Of a DNA stretch of 64,000 nucleotides, positions 1 to 11,710 are shown in pieces. Source of the stretch: Chloroflexota bacterium (GTDB taxonomy: Bacteria > Chloroflexota > Anaerolineae > Aggregatilineales > UBA2796). The notes beneath the pieces were generated by a model. That model made no database searches and was not told the DNA's origin. It saw nothing but the letters and a program-made list of their open reading frames with translations. A program made the position numbers and the translations under genes. Location of the stretch: contig JAJPHV010000079.1 in the NCBI GenBank assembly GCA_021325095.1, forward strand, positions 1 through 64,000, given 5' to 3'. Each line of letters opens with the position of its first letter. Within the stretch, counting starts at the first letter, position 1.

Positions 1-1140
1 ATGAAACTGACTGCCCAGGTGAAGCTCCTCCCTACGCCTGAACAGGCGGAATGGCTTAAGGCAACGCTTGAGCGGGCCAATGCGGCCTGCAACTGGATTA
101 GCCGACAAGCGTGGGAACAACACACATTTGGTCAGGTCGCATTGCATCACCTGACCTACTATGCGGCGCGTGAGCAATTCAAACTGGGCGCTCAGATGAT
201 CGTGCGGTGCATTGCCAAAGTAGTGCAGGCGTATCAGCCTGACCACGAGACGATACGCACCTTCAAGCTGCACGGAGCGATAGCCTTTGACAGGCGTTTG
301 CTCAATTGGCGTATCCCCGATCAGACCGTTTCTATCTGGACACCGGTGGGTCGGCAGACCATTCCCTTTGCGGCGGGCGAACGGCAGCTTGAACTCCTGA
401 AATACCAGAAGGGCGAAAGTGACCTGCTGTACCGCAAGGGGATGTTCCTGCTGACAGCCACCTGTGAAGTTCCCGACGACCCGCCTGAAGGCGTTGTAGA
501 TTTTCTGGGCGCTGACTTTGGCGTGAAAAACATTGCCTATGACAGCGATAACCAGCGCTATTCGGCCAAACAGCTGCTGAATGTGCGCCATCGTTACCGC
601 CGCTTGCGTCGTAAGTTGCAGCGCAAGGGCACGCCGTCCGCCAAACGAAAACTCAAGCGGCTGTCGGGCAAAGAGCGGCGCTTTGCCAATGCTGTGAACC
701 ACTGTATCAGCAAGCAACTCGTGCAGAAAGCGAAAGGCACTCAGCGCGGTATTGGTCTGGAAAACCTGACCCACATCCGCCAGAGGATAACGGCTTGTCG
801 GCATAAGCGTGCCGAGTTGCATAGCTGGTCGTTCGCTGATCTGGGCGCAAAGATCGCGTACAAGGCCCAGCGCTATGGCGTGCCTATTGAGTACGTCGAT
901 CCTCGGAATACCAGTCGGCGATGTTCGGTCTGTGGTCACGTTGATAAAGCCTCGCGTAAAACGCAATCCCAATTCCTGTGTACGACCTGTGGGCACGCTT
1001 CCCACGCTGATTACAACGCGGCACTGAATATTCGTCTCAGGGCGAAAGTTCAGTGGGCCGGGCGGTCTGTCAACCCGCCAAACGTAACGAGCATGGATGA
1101 CTCAGTTACAAGCTCCCCAGCTTTAGCGGGGAGTAGTTGA
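1..1140 (+). CDS. tnpB: TnpB, IS200/IS605-type RNA-guided nuclease
   Basis: The 379-residue protein has the TnpB layout: an N-terminal OrfB helix-turn-helix-like segment (residues 1-40), a split RuvC nuclease and a zinc ribbon. RuvC residues appear intact: D172 in GADFG, E254 in GLENL and D337 in HADYNAAL. The zinc ribbon cysteines are C308, C311, C327 and C330. TnpB proteins of this family use an omega RNA made from the transposon right end to cut DNA next to a target-adjacent motif and help keep the element in place. The gene starts at the first base of the window, so the left end and any tnpA transposase upstream cannot be seen. The stop codon sits inside the 3' hairpin region, as in other TnpB genes whose tail overlaps the omega RNA scaffold. 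Family assignment is secure; activity is inferred. Confidence 0.93.
   Translation: MKLTAQVKLLPTPEQAEWLKATLERANAACNWISRQAWEQHTFGQVALHHLTYYAAREQFKLGAQMIVRCIAKVVQAYQPDHETIRTFKLHGAIAFDRRLLNWRIPDQTVSIWTPVGRQTIPFAAGERQLELLKYQKGESDLLYRKGMFLLTATCEVPDDPPEGVVDFLGADFGVKNIAYDSDNQRYSAKQLLNVRHRYRRLRRKLQRKGTPSAKRKLKRLSGKERRFANAVNHCISKQLVQKAKGTQRGIGLENLTHIRQRITACRHKRAELHSWSFADLGAKIAYKAQRYGVPIEYVDPRNTSRRCSVCGHVDKASRKTQSQFLCTTCGHASHADYNAALNIRLRAKVQWAGRSVNPPNVTSMDDSVTSSPALAGSS
1111..1140 (+). repeat. Right-end hairpin of the tnpB element / omega RNA 3' stem
   Basis: CTCCCC (1113-1118) pairs with GGGGAG (1128-1133), with an inner GC/GC extension and a TTTA loop. It overlaps the last codons of tnpB. This position and form match the subterminal hairpins of IS200/IS605 right ends, which also form the 3' part of the omega RNA. 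The guide would begin a few bases after it, near 1141. The exact element boundary was not determined. Confidence 0.6.
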
Positions 1141-1146
1141 CAAAGT

Positions 1147-1347
1147 TTACCTGAACCAGTAGCGGTTGTTGGCATAAGGCAGCACTTGAGAAGTCATCTG
1201 CCCACGTTTGATCGGGTCGCTCTTCTCCGTGCCCATGCAGTGGACGACAATAGCCAAAGTACAGTCTGCACGCTTGTAGTAGGATAGCCCGATGGGACTG
1301 CGCAGATTGTAAACCTGAATGCAGGGCTTGGCGAATACGCTCTCCAT
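1147..1347 (-). CDS. Small hypothetical ORF beside tnpB
   Basis: This is a 66-codon frame that opens at an ATG at 1347, just after the stop codon of the upstream membrane-protein gene (1358), and ends at 1147, seven bases beyond tnpB. The predicted peptide has a normal amino-acid mix (NLRSPIGLSYYKRADC, ending in NNRYWFR). I do not recognise a family. It lies exactly where the guide-derived flank of the transposon falls, so it may be a remnant of a gene cut by insertion, or it may not be a gene. No convincing ribosome binding site was seen. Confidence 0.25.
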   Translation of the reverse strand: MESVFAKPCIQVYNLRSPIGLSYYKRADCTLAIVVHCMGTEKSDPIKRGQMTSQVLPYANNRYWFR

Positions 1348-1357
1348 CGCGTTCAAT

Positions 1358-4300
1358 CTACACCCCGGCCTCGGCCCGCACAAAACGCCGCACCCGCACG
1401 GGCAGCAGCGCTGCGACGCGCCCCAGTTCCCACTCGCTAAAGGGACGTAAAGCCAGCAGTGCTGCCGGGTACAACAGTGTCGCAATGACCAGTGCCAGGA
1501 TCGGCAGGATCGGCCAGAGCGCGGCCAGTGCCGCAAACATGACCAGCCCGGCCACACACGGCTTCCACAAGAGCGCACCCCAGGGCACAGGATCGAGCGC
1601 TGTCCGCAGCAGCCGGTAGAAGGCGATCTGCAACACGAGTTCGGAGAAAATAGTGATGATCGCCGCCGCCTGATAGCTGAACAGGGGGATAAAGATCAGG
1701 TTGGCGATCACGTTGAACAGAACTCCGGCCAGGAAAGCCCAGCGCATTGCCCGCTGAAGATCGAGCGCCACCAGCACGTAGTTCGTCAGGCTGTTGATCC
1801 AGCCAATCGGCAGGAACCAGATCATCAATTGCAGCGCAATCGCGCCTTCGGGCAGGAAACGCGCCCCGCCCAGTACGGTGATCAGCGTCGGCGCGACGAA
1901 CGTCGTGCCGACGGCGATGGGCAGCGCCAGCATAAACAACAGCTTGACCGCAAAATGATAGTTGCGCTGCAAGGCGGCCCGATCTTGGTGCGCCTGCCGG
2001 GACATGATCGGCAGCAGCGCCAGCGTGAACAGCGACGGAATCAGACCAATGGCGTCGATCCACTTGTAGGCCGCGCTGTACTTGCCGACGATCTCAGAAC
2101 CCTTGAGCGGTTCCAGCAGCGTCACGTCGATCTTGAAGAACAGGCTTGCCAGCAGGTTGTTCAGCATGAGCGGCCAACTGGCCGAAACCATGTAGCGGAT
2201 CAGGGCACGGTCAATCGTCGGGCGGTTCACCTCTCCCCCTGACCGAACCGGTTGGCGTTGTTGTGATTCTTCGCTCCCCTCTCCACCAGAGTGGAGAGGG
2301 GCTGGGGGTGAGGCGTGCCGCAGCACCCCCAGCGCCTGCCAGCCCATGATCGCCAATGTGATCACGTTGAGCAGGATGCTCACACCCGCCAGCCCGATCA
2401 CACCCCAGCCGAGCAGCAGCACCGCCAGCCCGAACACCGCCTTGAGGATGGCCGTCACCGTCCCGACGGCGGCGGGCAGTTCGGCCTTCTCAAAGGCGTA
2501 AAACAGCGCCGTCAACCCGTAACTGATGCTGTTCGGAACGAGGCCGACATACAGCAGAATGATCGCCGTCACGGCAACGGTCTCGGCGGGTGAGATCGCG
2601 CTCCGAACCGCCAGGAACACAATCAGCACCGGCACGCCGAGCGCCGCCAGCGCCAGCCGCAGCACGCTGCTGTTCAGCAGGAACTTGCCCGCCGACGAAC
2701 GATCCCGCGCCACTTCGCGTGTCAGCAGCAGATTCAGCCCGAAGTTGGTCAGCGTGTCGAACCAACCGAAGATGACCACCGCGTAGTAGTACGTTCCGGC
2801 GTCGGCGGGGCCGAGGATGCGCAGCATGATCAGCGCGAACACGAAGTCAATGCCGCGAATGAACAGGTTGAGGATGATCGGCGCCAGGCTGTTCTTGGCG
2901 AAGCGCCGGACTCCGCCCGCCTCGGTGGCGTCCTCTGTATAAAAGCGCCGCCACAGCCAGGTCAGCACCGCGAACACGATCACGGCCAGCGCGATGAACG
3001 TGGCGAACGCCCCCACTTGAAACGACGGCGGCGAGTAGCGGAAACGGACAGTCCACGAGCCAGGGGCGAGAGGCACTCCACGAAAGATGCCGTAGAGTGG
3101 CAGATAGGTTGTTTCTTTTTCCTGGTCGTCAGAAGTTCCTTGTGGGCGAATATATGCTCGCCAACCGGTGAACGTCGCGTCGGCAAGGATTAGTACGGGT
3201 AGCTTGTTATACGCTCTAATTTGAGCGTTTTCGATGCCGTTGCCAGCAATTGTCACGTCCAGCTTGATCTGGTTTATAGAGGCTTCGGTGATGGCTGGTC
3301 GTGTACCTTTGGACTCCGGGATCGGCTCGAAGCTGCAACGCTGGTCACTCGTCTCGCACAGACCGAATGAACTCGCCTCAGCAATATACGCGCGTGGCTT
3401 TGCCTGTGTATTCTCGTAGATGCGAACCGCCTCATCCTGGTAAACCGGCTTGTACTTGGAATGTGCTTTGGTGTCGATCTCAATTTCAGATACGACATAC
3501 TTCACACCAAGCAAGTCCAGCAGTGGCGAATCGAGCGCGTCCAGCTTGTCCGGGAAAATCGGCGCAATCCGGTTATAGATCAACTGCGTCTGCGGCTGAA
3601 TCTTCTGCATGTACTCCACGTACTGCTTCGGGATCATGCTGTCGTAGCCGCGAATGTCCTGCAAGCCGTATAGCCAGCCGACGTTGGCGTTCATGGTGTG
3701 CGTCGGCCCCTCCACCGCCGTGAAGCGCCACTCCTGCGGGTTGTGCTGTTTCAGCCACGTGATAGCGGGCGGCTCAAATTCCAACCATTTCGGGTCTGCC
3801 GCCGGGTTGAAGCCCGCCGACGCGATCACGAGATCGAGCGTTAGCACGATCAACGCCAGCACCTGCCACACCGGGACGCGCCCCAACCGTCGCGGCAGCG
3901 CCGTCGATCCCCGGCTCATGCGGATCACGACGCCGCACGCCGCGAGGAACACCCCGAATAGCAGAATCGAGCGGAACTCGACGCTGTAAAACGTCTCCAC
4001 GCTTGGGAACGCCGCATCCGCCCCGGCCAATTTGTGGAACAGGCTGTCCAGCGGCCCGCGCAGCCGCTCGAAGAACACGCGGCTTGCCAGCAGCCCGACC
4101 AGCACTGCCCCGCCGCCCCCGATCAGCGCCCAACTCATCCATCTCGCCACCCGCCGCGTGACCGAATCCGGCCTCACTCCCATCCCCTCTCCACTCTGGT
4201 GGAGAGGGGGGCCAACAGCCGACACAGCACCTTCTGGTTCCCCCTCTCCAACTGGAGAGGGGGGCAGGGGGTGAGGTTCACTCCCCCGCTGCAACGCCTC

Positions 4301-5692
4301 CGCGCCGAAACCCGCCAGCGCCGCCAGGCACAGCGTCAGCGGAAAGACCCACCGGAAGGGCGAATGCAACTGGTTCATGCCCGGCAAACCGTAATACAAG
4401 AGGGCATAGGCTACCGTGCCGAACACAAACAGGATCGAGATCAACGCCAGCGCTGCCAGAATCGCCCTGTATGGCCCCTCGGTCACAATCCGGGCGTGCT
4501 GTGCTTTCTCAAACCGCGCATTGATCAGCGCCAGCGCCGCCAGCACCAGTGTCAGCAGGCCGACGTAGCACGCGCCCTCGACGTAATTCTTGCCGACTTC
4601 CCAATACGTGTCGGTCACGGCTGAACCGTCGGCGCGTTTCCAGTTGAAGGCGGTCTGCTGCCCGCTGAACACGTCAAGATAGTCGTGCTCTGCCGGGCTG
4701 CCAAATAGATTCGGCATCAGGAAGGCCAGCGCGTGTCGCGGCGGATAGGCATAGCTGCGCACTTCCGCGAACGACGCCGATCCCTCCCGGAAGTTGTGGC
4801 TCGCCAGTTCCAGCATCGGGACAAACTGCACCGACCCCACCCCAACGCCCAGCACGACCAGCGCCACCAGCGCCGCCGCAGGCTTGATCACCGCCCGCCG
4901 CCATTCCCCCCTCTCCACCCTGTGGAGGGGGTGAGGCTTCCTCACCAACCTCCACCCGATTCCCCCCAGCCTGCACGCCGACCAGAAGCCCATCACCAGC
5001 AGCGCGTAATAGGTGAACTCGATGTGCCCCGCCAGGATTTCCAGGCCCAGGCCGAGTGCTCCCAGCGCCACCCAGGGAATCACCGTCGGCCTGCCGAGCA
5101 GCGAGCGCTGCCGGATCGTGAACTCGACCATCAGCAGCAGGAAGGGCAGCCAGGCCGCCGCCGCAATGATCATCTGGAAGACGACGCTGGCGATGAAGAA
5201 GCCGCTCATCTGGTAGGCAATGGCGGCCAGCGTCCCACCCAAGCGCCGCACGCCCAGCCCGCGCATAAACAGGAACATGAACACGCCAGCCAGCCACAAC
5301 TGGCTGACCGTGAACCAGCCGTAGGCTTTGTCCAGCGGCAGCACGTAATAGATCACGCTGAAGGGATACAGCGCCGAATGCTGGCCCGCCGCCAGAAACG
5401 GCACGCCCGCGAAAATGTACGGGTTCCACAGCGGCAGTTCGCGGTTGGCGATGCTCTGGCGGATGAACTGCTTCCAGGGCAGATTTTCCAGCACCAGGTC
5501 GGAGAGCAGGGCGTTGTGTGGCACCGCCGGGACACCCACCTGCTCGCGGTAGGCGGCCCAGGGCTGGAACTGGTACAGGTTGTCGGCGGGCAGCAGCGTC
5601 CGGCTGCCGAGGGTTACCTGCCAGAAAAACGCGAGTGGCAGCGCAAAGAGCACTGCCACGATCAGTAGGTCAGGATGCAAGCGGCGACGCAT
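1358..5692 (-). CDS. YfhO-like membrane protein fused to Wzx/MATE-type flippase
   Basis: This 1444-residue polytopic protein has two halves. Residues 1 to about 915 match YfhO-like GT-C membrane proteins: an N-terminal membrane segment, the loop LPADNLYQFQPW, many hydrophobic segments and a large extracytoplasmic part near 620-880. Residues about 935-1430 are a polysaccharide flippase of the Wzx/MVF type (IRGIDFVFALIMLRILGP, then about 12 membrane segments). These are normally separate proteins, so the fusion suggests coupled sugar transfer and lipid-linked glycan flipping at the membrane. The start has a GAGGGG site 6 bases upstream. The glycosyltransferase gene before it stops 3 bases away, so the two are co-transcribed. 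Proline- and glycine-rich tracts near residues 252-262, 472-507 and 1126-1155 are encoded by palindromic repeats inserted in frame. Confidence 0.85.
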   Translation of the reverse strand: MRRRLHPDLLIVAVLFALPLAFFWQVTLGSRTLLPADNLYQFQPWAAYREQVGVPAVPHNALLSDLVLENLPWKQFIRQSIANRELPLWNPYIFAGVPFLAAGQHSALYPFSVIYYVLPLDKAYGWFTVSQLWLAGVFMFLFMRGLGVRRLGGTLAAIAYQMSGFFIASVVFQMIIAAAAWLPFLLLMVEFTIRQRSLLGRPTVIPWVALGALGLGLEILAGHIEFTYYALLVMGFWSACRLGGIGWRLVRKPHPLHRVERGEWRRAVIKPAAALVALVVLGVGVGSVQFVPMLELASHNFREGSASFAEVRSYAYPPRHALAFLMPNLFGSPAEHDYLDVFSGQQTAFNWKRADGSAVTDTYWEVGKNYVEGACYVGLLTLVLAALALINARFEKAQHARIVTEGPYRAILAALALISILFVFGTVAYALLYYGLPGMNQLHSPFRWVFPLTLCLAALAGFGAEALQRGSEPHPLPPSPVGEGEPEGAVSAVGPPLHQSGEGMGVRPDSVTRRVARWMSWALIGGGGAVLVGLLASRVFFERLRGPLDSLFHKLAGADAAFPSVETFYSVEFRSILLFGVFLAACGVVIRMSRGSTALPRRLGRVPVWQVLALIVLTLDLVIASAGFNPAADPKWLEFEPPAITWLKQHNPQEWRFTAVEGPTHTMNANVGWLYGLQDIRGYDSMIPKQYVEYMQKIQPQTQLIYNRIAPIFPDKLDALDSPLLDLLGVKYVVSEIEIDTKAHSKYKPVYQDEAVRIYENTQAKPRAYIAEASSFGLCETSDQRCSFEPIPESKGTRPAITEASINQIKLDVTIAGNGIENAQIRAYNKLPVLILADATFTGWRAYIRPQGTSDDQEKETTYLPLYGIFRGVPLAPGSWTVRFRYSPPSFQVGAFATFIALAVIVFAVLTWLWRRFYTEDATEAGGVRRFAKNSLAPIILNLFIRGIDFVFALIMLRILGPADAGTYYYAVVIFGWFDTLTNFGLNLLLTREVARDRSSAGKFLLNSSVLRLALAALGVPVLIVFLAVRSAISPAETVAVTAIILLYVGLVPNSISYGLTALFYAFEKAELPAAVGTVTAILKAVFGLAVLLLGWGVIGLAGVSILLNVITLAIMGWQALGVLRHASPPAPLHSGGEGSEESQQRQPVRSGGEVNRPTIDRALIRYMVSASWPLMLNNLLASLFFKIDVTLLEPLKGSEIVGKYSAAYKWIDAIGLIPSLFTLALLPIMSRQAHQDRAALQRNYHFAVKLLFMLALPIAVGTTFVAPTLITVLGGARFLPEGAIALQLMIWFLPIGWINSLTNYVLVALDLQRAMRWAFLAGVLFNVIANLIFIPLFSYQAAAIITIFSELVLQIAFYRLLRTALDPVPWGALLWKPCVAGLVMFAALAALWPILPILALVIATLLYPAALLALRPFSEWELGRVAALLPVRVRRFVRAEAGV
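2274..2313. repeat. Palindromic dispersed repeat, copy 1 (inside coding sequence)
   Basis: CCCCTCTCCAC (2276-2286) pairs perfectly with GTGGAGAGGGG (2291-2301), and the tail CTGGGGGTGAGG follows. The repeat lies in frame in the flippase half of the 1444-residue gene. A further C-rich half-unit begins near 2228, so the whole insertion may be about 86 bp and adds roughly 29 residues. Confidence 0.75.
4172..4276. repeat. Two head-to-head palindromic repeats, copies 2 and 3
   Basis: The first unit has CCCCTCTCCAC (4184-4194) pairing with GTGGAGAGGGG (4199-4209), preceded by CCTCACTCCC. The second has CCCCCTCTCCA (4240-4250) pairing with TGGAGAGGGGG (4253-4263), followed by CAGGGGGTGAGG. The conserved tails face outward, so the pair is in opposite orientations. 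Both lie in frame in the YfhO half of the gene. Confidence 0.75.
4906..4936. repeat. Palindromic dispersed repeat, degenerate copy 4
   Basis: CTCCAC pairs with GTGGAG within a C-run and G-run context ending in GGGGGTGAGG. It is a shorter relative of the copies at 2274 and 4240 and again keeps the reading frame of the membrane protein open. Confidence 0.6.
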
Positions 5693-5695
5693 CGA

Positions 5696-6445
5696 TTACC
5701 CCTCGGCTGCGCGCATCTTCGGGGTCAGGTTGTGATGCCGCCACCAGACCTCAAAGACGCGCAGCGCTGCCTCGATCTGAATCTTCAAGCCCATCTTGGA
5801 CTTGCCATACTTGCGATCCGCGAAATAAATCGGCACTTCGCAGAACTTGTAGCCGAGGCGCAGCGCAATGTAGGTGATCTCGACCTGGAAGATGTAGCCG
5901 TTAGAACGGATGCGATCCAGGTCCATACCGACGAGCGTGGCCCGCCGCCAGGCGCGGAAACCGCCCGTATTGTCGCGCACGGGCGTCCGAAGAATGCTGC
6001 GCACCCACACGCTGTTTGCCCACCAGCTTAACAATTTGCGTCCAAAACTCCAGCGTTCGTCAAGCCGCCCGCCCTTGACGTACCGCGATCCGATCACTGC
6101 ATCGTAGGTTTTTGTCTGCTCGACCATTTCCACAATCGCAGAGGGAGGATGTGAAAAATCGGCGTCCATCTGCATGATCACGTCCGCGCCATAGTTGATG
6201 GCCCACTTGAAACCCTGGACGTAAGCCGTTCCCAACCCCTGCTTGCCGGCGCGGTGCAGCACATGAACTCGGCCCTGGTGCTGGACGGCCAGGTCGTCAG
6301 CAATTTTCCCTGTGCCGTCGGGAGAGTTGTCGTCCACGACCAGCATTTCCAGGCCGGGGACTGGCAGCGAAAGCAGCTCTTGTGCCAGCTTCGGCAGGTT
6401 TTCGGCTTCGTTAAAGGTGGGGACGACTACGAGGACTTTGGACAT
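5696..6445 (-). CDS. Family 2 glycosyltransferase, dolichyl-phosphate mannose synthase-like
   Basis: The 249-residue GT-A protein begins MSKVLVVVPTFNEAENLPKL and carries the nucleotide-sugar motifs VVDDNSPDGT and QMDADFSHP (DxD-like). It has the compact, membrane-anchor-free form of DPM1 and bacterial polyprenol monophosphomannose synthases. The expected reaction is transfer of a hexose from a nucleotide sugar to polyprenyl phosphate at the inner face of the membrane. The start at 6445 has a GGAG a few bases upstream and fits the family N-terminus; the frame stays open further upstream without similarity. It leads into the YfhO-Wzx gene 3 bases downstream, so the lipid-linked sugar may feed that protein. 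The sugar specificity is inferred. Confidence 0.88.
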   Translation of the reverse strand: MSKVLVVVPTFNEAENLPKLAQELLSLPVPGLEMLVVDDNSPDGTGKIADDLAVQHQGRVHVLHRAGKQGLGTAYVQGFKWAINYGADVIMQMDADFSHPPSAIVEMVEQTKTYDAVIGSRYVKGGRLDERWSFGRKLLSWWANSVWVRSILRTPVRDNTGGFRAWRRATLVGMDLDRIRSNGYIFQVEITYIALRLGYKFCEVPIYFADRKYGKSKMGLKIQIEAALRVFEVWWRHHNLTPKMRAAEG

Positions 6446-6824
6446 GGGGACTCCGTCGTTTTGTTCTGGTTGGCGCTTGACTATAGCGGCGGAACGGCAG
6501 ATGGTCAAGCACGCTGACCCGACGCAAGTTTGATCCGGCCCCGGTCACTCTCCGATTAGTTTTCGGGCCGCTCCAGCTCATGATCTCCTACATTTTGCTA
6601 TGGACAGCCCTGTGGCTTTCAGCCCCATAGGGGCTTCGTAATCTCAGCCCTGCGGCTTCAGCCTGGGGCAAAACGTTCGCGCCGGGCGCCCCTACCCCCA
6701 CCTTGCCCGTGTACGCTACAATACGAAAATCCCAACGCTTTCGTGCAGAAGCAGCAGGTTCGCCCCCATGAGCGTGCCGACAATCATCGAGCGTACCTGA
6801 ACGCATCAGAAACAGGATGAGGTT
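6446..6824. other. Intergenic region upstream of aconitase with short hairpin repeats
   Basis: There is no gene here. The region between the divergent glycosyltransferase and aconitase holds small inverted repeats. AGCCCC-ATA-GGGGCT lies near 6617-6632, and two related units of the form CAGCCCTGyGGCTT lie near 6605 and 6645. A TACAAT (6716-6721) is a possible -10 element for aconitase, but no good -35 was found 17 bases upstream. The short repeats could be a decayed dispersed element. Confidence 0.4.
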
Positions 6825-9551
<2,727 letters not shown>

Positions 9552-9569
9552 ATCCAGAGCGCCGCGCTG

Positions 9570-9611
9570 AGGACTGAGTGAAGGGTGCTTTGAACACTCA
9601 GTCCTTTGCCC
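9570..9611 (+). terminator. Probable terminator of aconitase
   Basis: AGGACTGAGTG (9570-9580) pairs perfectly over 11 bases with CACTCAGTCCT (9595-9605) around a 14-base loop and is followed by TTGCCCTTCT. The stem starts 18 bases after the aconitase stop. The U-tract is weak, so strength is uncertain. Confidence 0.6.
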
Positions 9612-9787
9612 TTCTGCACAGGGGGCTTCTCCCCACGATATTCTGGATGACTACCACCTGATTCCCGCCCCGGTGACTGTCACGGCTTCCATCACGGTGG
9701 TATCATGTATGAAGATGTCGGAACTGAGATGCCCCCTGGCGGTTCAGACCTGACCGGATAACCGCACGGCGGAAGGGCCACAAAATC

Positions 9788-11502
9788 ATGGTGGGTGCGA
9801 CACTCTACGCAGTTTATGAATACCTGGCGGCCCTCATTGCAGAACGAGAACCGGACGAGCCATTCCTGTTGAGCCAGCTTCAGCCTGCCATTCGCTACAA
9901 ATTCCCGGACTTTTCGTTTGCGGATTACAACCTGCCCGGCGTCAAAGAGTTCTTGCTGGCGGGTGAAAAGGCGGGCTACTTCAAGCTGGTCAACACGGGC
10001 GCGATGCAGACCTCGTACCTCGCGCCCGGTCCAAAAGCCGTCGCGCCCCAACCTGAAACGGAGGAGGCCATCGACGCCAGCGATCCGCGTCATCTGCGCT
10101 GGATGACGCTGGCGATGGAGGCCATGCTCACCGCCGAGCGCGGCGATCAGATCATGGATGCCATTCGCGGCGTCAATGCCCGCGCGCCCGAATTTGACGC
10201 CTTCCTTGCCGCCGAGGGCAAAGAGGCCCGTCTGTATACGGTGCGCGGCAAGATTCAACGCCTGCGTGATTTCCTGAACATCTACCGGGAAAAAGGCGAA
10301 GCACAGGCCATCGCTTCCTGGCAGGCCAGCCGGACACTGCTGCGAATGCCGACCATCCCCGAAGTCGAGCGCGCCGCCACCGCGCAATCCCTGATCTGGG
10401 CGCTGTTGCAGGGGAATACCACCCTGGACAAAGTGCCGCTGGAAGCAATGGATAATCTGTTCTTCGCCGTGCTGGCCTTCAGCCGCGAGCAGATGGTGAA
10501 CAACAAGTCGTGGGATTGGGTGGCCGGGCTGAACATCCTGGAAGCCGAAGCCCGCGCCATCCCGCGCCCGGCCCCGCCCCCGCCCGCCAAACGCGGACTG
10601 TTCGGCGGCAAGCAGCAGCCGGAGCCGCCCAGGTATCTGCTGGACGAGAACGAGATCGAGTCGCTGGTCAACCTGCTGCGCAGTATGGCGGGCACTCAGG
10701 CCGCCATACTGCGCCAACGTATCAGGCCTTCGTGGATACGCCTGGTCTGGATGCTGCGCTGCGGTATCTCTGGGAACGCCCCAAACTGGTCGAGGATGAG
10801 CAGCTATTGAACTGGCTGGACGACCAGATCAGCCAGCACGTCGCCAGTGGCGCGCTGGACGCCCTCAACAATCTGGCCCAGAAAGCGGCGCTCGTCATCA
10901 CGGCGCGGCAGTACGGCGTCCAGCAAGTCCCGAAACAAACCGCTGAGTTCCGCCAGACGACTCAAAGCGTGCTGGAAAGTGCGCAGCATTTGCGCGTGCT
11001 GTTCGGCTTTGTGGACGCGCCCACGACGGCGGACGCCGTGCGCTATTTCCAGCAGCACGACGAACTGGCCGACTCGGATAACGTTCACCTGCTGTTCGAC
11101 GATCAGACGCTCAAGGTGGTGCGGCACGACGACGTGGCCCGCTATCGCCGCCTCACCGAGCGCGCCGACCTGTGGCGCAATCTGGCAGAATTCGGCCCGG
11201 CAGAGGGTGTCCGGCAGCACGAACTATTCCTTTCGGCGGGACGCAGCGATAACACCGTGCTGGCCGAAATGGGCATCATGCTCCTGGTGGAGGCCACGAC
11301 GCCCGACGAGCGCCAGGACATCATCGGCAGGTACCCGCCCGTCGTCAGCCCGGAAGGGCTGAACATTGTGGCCCGGATGCTGGATCACCTGTCGTTTCAT
11401 AACGCCAGCACCGAAGAATACAACCGCTATTACGAGGTCAAGCGCATCATCGAGCGCTGCCTGCAAATCGGCGTTGACCGCGCCCTGGCCGAGTTGAAAT
11501 GA
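9788..11502 (+). pseudogene. Hypothetical protein split by a -1 frameshift at a hairpin
   Basis: Two overlapping frames read as one protein. The first (9788-10810) gives about 300 good residues, including a Pro-rich linker (RPAPPPPAKRGLFGGKQQ), up to LLRSMAGTQAA. The second takes over at about 10711 with APTYQAFVDTPGLDAALRYLW and ends at 11502. Joining them needs a shift of -1 near 10700-10715 and gives about 570 residues. The second half resembles the helical repeats found in Chloroflexota CHAT/TPR-type proteins, but I cannot assign a function. The junction coincides with a perfect 14-base inverted repeat (10678-10691 and 10701-10714). No A- or U-rich slippery site is seen, so a mutation or a sequencing error at the hairpin is more likely than programmed frameshifting. 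Confidence 0.65.
10678..10714. repeat. Perfect 14-bp inverted repeat at the frame junction
   Basis: GCGCAGTATGGCGG (10678-10691) is exactly complementary to CCGCCATACTGCGC (10701-10714) with a 9-base loop. It lies inside a coding region at the place where the reading frame changes. Confidence 0.85.
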
Positions 11503-11668
11503 TCTACCGCTTTTCAAACGCCAGCGGCTTACCCTTGACGGATTAGAACGTATGTGCTATTCTTGGCCGTGTGGGGCACGGCTGGGCGCTTCGTTCCAAT
11601 CCAAAAACATGAGTATTTACATCACAGATACGCCTGTTCCGCAGCCTGTTTTTCAGGTGATCAGGTGA

Positions 11669-11704
11669 CTCCCCTCTCCTGCGGGAGAGGGGCTGGGGGT
11701 GAGG
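11669..11704. repeat. Palindromic dispersed repeat, intergenic copy 5
   Basis: CCCCTCTCC (11671-11679) pairs with GGAGAGGGG (11684-11692), and the tail CTGGGGGTGAGG follows. The tail is identical to that of the copy at 2274. It lies 7 bases beyond the stop codon of the minus-strand MFS gene, between convergent genes, and could also act as a transcription end point. Confidence 0.75.
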
Positions 11705-11710
11705 GCAACC

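Noticed and set aside
4733..5668. A 311-codon plus-strand frame opposite the YfhO-like gene
   Set aside because: It is very rich in Gln, His and Arg, as expected for the reverse complement of a Leu/Ala-rich membrane protein.
10678..10714. Programmed -1 ribosomal frameshift
   Set aside because: A strong hairpin is present, but no slippery heptamer lies 5-9 bases before it, so a mutation or error is the simpler reading.
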